From contig NZ_QEHM01000001.1 in assembly GCF_003116585.1 (NCBI RefSeq), forward strand, positions 992,001 through 1,056,000: a DNA stretch of 64,000 nt. The letters are read 5' to 3'. The position numbers and the translations under genes were made by a program. This DNA comes from Albibacillus kandeliae. Its GTDB lineage: Bacteria > Pseudomonadota > Alphaproteobacteria > Rhodobacterales > Rhodobacteraceae. The number at the start of each line of letters is the position of its first letter. The stretch's first letter is position 1. Shown piece after piece: positions 62,669-64,000 of the stretch. The notes beneath the pieces are model-generated. The model made no database searches, had not been told where the DNA came from, and saw only the letters and a program-made list of their open reading frames with translations.

Positions 62669-64000
62669 TTACCAGGTGTACTTCAACGTCGCGCTCACGG
62701 CGCGTCCATCGCCGTAGTAAAGCGAACCGTAGTAGTTCGTGGTGATGTAGTCCTCGTCCATGAGGTTGGTGACGTTCACCGCCAGGCTGACGTTCTTGGC
62801 AAGGTCGTAGCCAAAGGCCGCGTCCACCACGGTGTAGCTCGGCACACTGACAGCGTTGGCATCGTCCCCATAGGTCTGGCCCACGTAACGCACACCCAGC
62901 CCGAAGGTCATGTCGCCACGGTCGCCCGCACCGGGAACGGTGTAGTCGGCCCAGATCGAGGCGATGTGCTCGGGCACGCGCGACGGGCGATTGCCCTCGT
63001 TGGTGGCGATCCCGTCCTCGACGATCTCGGAGTCCCAGTACGAATAGGCCACGGTCAGGTTCAGACGGTTGTTGAGCTCCATCTTGCCTTCAAGTTCGAG
63101 CCCGCGAACGTTGACCTCGCCGATCTGGCGCTGCTCGGTAGCCGTCACGTAGGTGTTCACGTTGGTCTGCGACAAGTCAAAGATCGCGGCGGTGAACATC
63201 GCGTTCAGATTGTCGGGGCGGTACTTAACGCCCACCTCGTACTGCTGACCCTCCTTGGCGTCCGCAGTGATGTCCCACACGTTCGGCTCGAAGGACTCCG
63301 AGTAGTTCGCGTAGAGCGACACCTCTTGCGTCGCCTTGTAGGTCAGGCCGAACCGCTTGGTGAAGGCGTCGAAGTCCCGGCCCGTGGTGGTGTCGGTGCC
63401 CGGATAGTAGATATCGACGTCGGCAAAGTCGTAGCGCCCGCCGATGGTCGCGATCCAGCGGCCAAAGGTCAGCTCTTCCTGCAGGTAGATCGACTTGGTC
63501 TCCTGCTCCGGCACCCAGTCGATGTAATCGTAAAGGGTGACGCAGCTGCGGCCGCAGTAGGCGATGTTGTAGATGTCGATCCCGTCGGCCGTCCCGAACA
63601 GCGCCTCTTCATCGACCTTCAGCCAGGTGTACTCCAGACCAAAGAGCGTCTTGCTGGCGACGTTGCCGAATGTGGTGTCGTACTGGAACTGGTTGTCGAT
63701 CGCGAACTGTTCGCTGTCGCTGTAGACCGCAAAGGACGACCGGTCGGCGGTCGCATCCGTGGTCGCCCCATAGACCTGCTCGTAGGTCAGGCTCATCTGG
63801 GTATAGCGCGCATTCTGACGGAAGGTCAGGCCATTGCCGAAATCATGGCGGAACATCCAGCCCGCGCTTTTCTCGATGGTGTCGAAGCGGTTGAAATCCG
63901 GCTCGCCCAGGAAGGTGTCGCGGTCGATGCCAGCCCCCTCGGGGAAGCCCACGCCCGGAACCCCGTCACGCTTGAGGTAGTCGACCGAGAAAGTCAGCTC
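62669..64000 (-). CDS. TonB-dependent siderophore receptor (C-terminal part; 5' end beyond window)
   Basis: The last 443 residues of an outer-membrane TonB-dependent receptor. Beta-strand pairs run throughout (YTQMSLTYEQVYGATTDATA, FGLTYKATQEVSLYANYSES, GVKYRPDNLNAMFTAAIFDL, VAYSYWDSEIVED), with the siderophore-receptor text YANYSESFEPN and LAVNVTNLMDEDYITT. The chain ends in ...ATLKYTW with the terminal aromatic needed for barrel assembly. An external loop has the paired cysteines CGRSC. The reading frame is open to the right edge, so the plug domain, TonB box and signal peptide are outside. It feeds the ABC operon downstream. Confidence 0.93.
   Translation of the reverse strand, partial: ELTFSVDYLKRDGVPGVGFPEGAGIDRDTFLGEPDFNRFDTIEKSAGWMFRHDFGNGLTFRQNARYTQMSLTYEQVYGATTDATADRSSFAVYSDSEQFAIDNQFQYDTTFGNVASKTLFGLEYTWLKVDEEALFGTADGIDIYNIAYCGRSCVTLYDYIDWVPEQETKSIYLQEELTFGRWIATIGGRYDFADVDIYYPGTDTTTGRDFDAFTKRFGLTYKATQEVSLYANYSESFEPNVWDITADAKEGQQYEVGVKYRPDNLNAMFTAAIFDLSQTNVNTYVTATEQRQIGEVNVRGLELEGKMELNNRLNLTVAYSYWDSEIVEDGIATNEGNRPSRVPEHIASIWADYTVPGAGDRGDMTFGLGVRYVGQTYGDDANAVSVPSYTVVDAAFGYDLAKNVSLAVNVTNLMDEDYITTNYYGSLYYGDGRAVSATLKYTW

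Overview
The window looks like chromosomal DNA of a GC-rich alphaproteobacterium, most likely a member of the Rhodobacterales (Roseobacter/Paracoccaceae group). Supporting signs are the GC-rich third codon positions, an assimilatory sulfate cluster containing DUF2849 and DUF934 genes, a TRAP dicarboxylate transporter with its own DctB/DctD pair, a LuxI-type synthase beside a hybrid-like two-component pair, and a short intergenic element (core ATATCCCGGGGGAGTCGC) present three times. I assign the group from gene content and recall, not from a search. I see no rRNA, tRNA, CRISPR array, insertion sequence, phage or integrase.

Layout. 1-7.0 kb: end of a TRAP transporter (dctP, 5' part of dctQ), an FMN-binding PNPOx-like gene divergent from a MocR/PdxR regulator, and dctBD. 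7.0-8.2 kb: a soluble cytochrome P450. 8.3-14.5 kb: an Lrp/AsnC regulator divergent from cysG-DUF2849-cysI-cysH-DUF934-fpr (siroheme and reductive sulfate assimilation). 14.5-20.6 kb: a sensor-like membrane protein, an MFS exporter, infC with an apparent ATA start, psuK-psuG (pseudouridine salvage), a DUF502 membrane protein and a hemerythrin. 20.6-28.1 kb: a 1549-residue RTX protein with a NarL-type regulator and a divergent 7TMR-DISM histidine kinase. 28.1-32.4 kb: an RND efflux pump and its adaptor. 32.7-38.2 kb: hyuA-hyuB and a second P450.

38.3-47.6 kb is the most unusual region. It is a minus-strand run of eight genes: Hanks-type Ser/Thr kinase, FHA protein, PP2C phosphatase, three dynamin-like or P-loop GTPases and two proteins I do not recognise. 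Most junctions overlap. No type VI secretion genes are present, although kinase/FHA/PP2C sets often accompany that system. The set looks like a phosphorylation-controlled GTPase system and is my main candidate for an undescribed system.

48.0-51.8 kb: a response regulator with a degenerate GGDEF-like end, a membrane histidine kinase and a LuxI-family synthase preceded by a 30-bp dyad that could be a lux box. 52.1-64 kb: an iron island. On the plus strand are imelysin, a porin-like protein, bfd, bfr, a di-haem oxidoreductase, a second imelysin and a DUF1513 protein. Converging on the minus strand is a siderophore uptake operon: TonB receptor (cut by the window end), binding protein, two FecCD permeases and an ATPase. 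Together these would import, handle and store iron.
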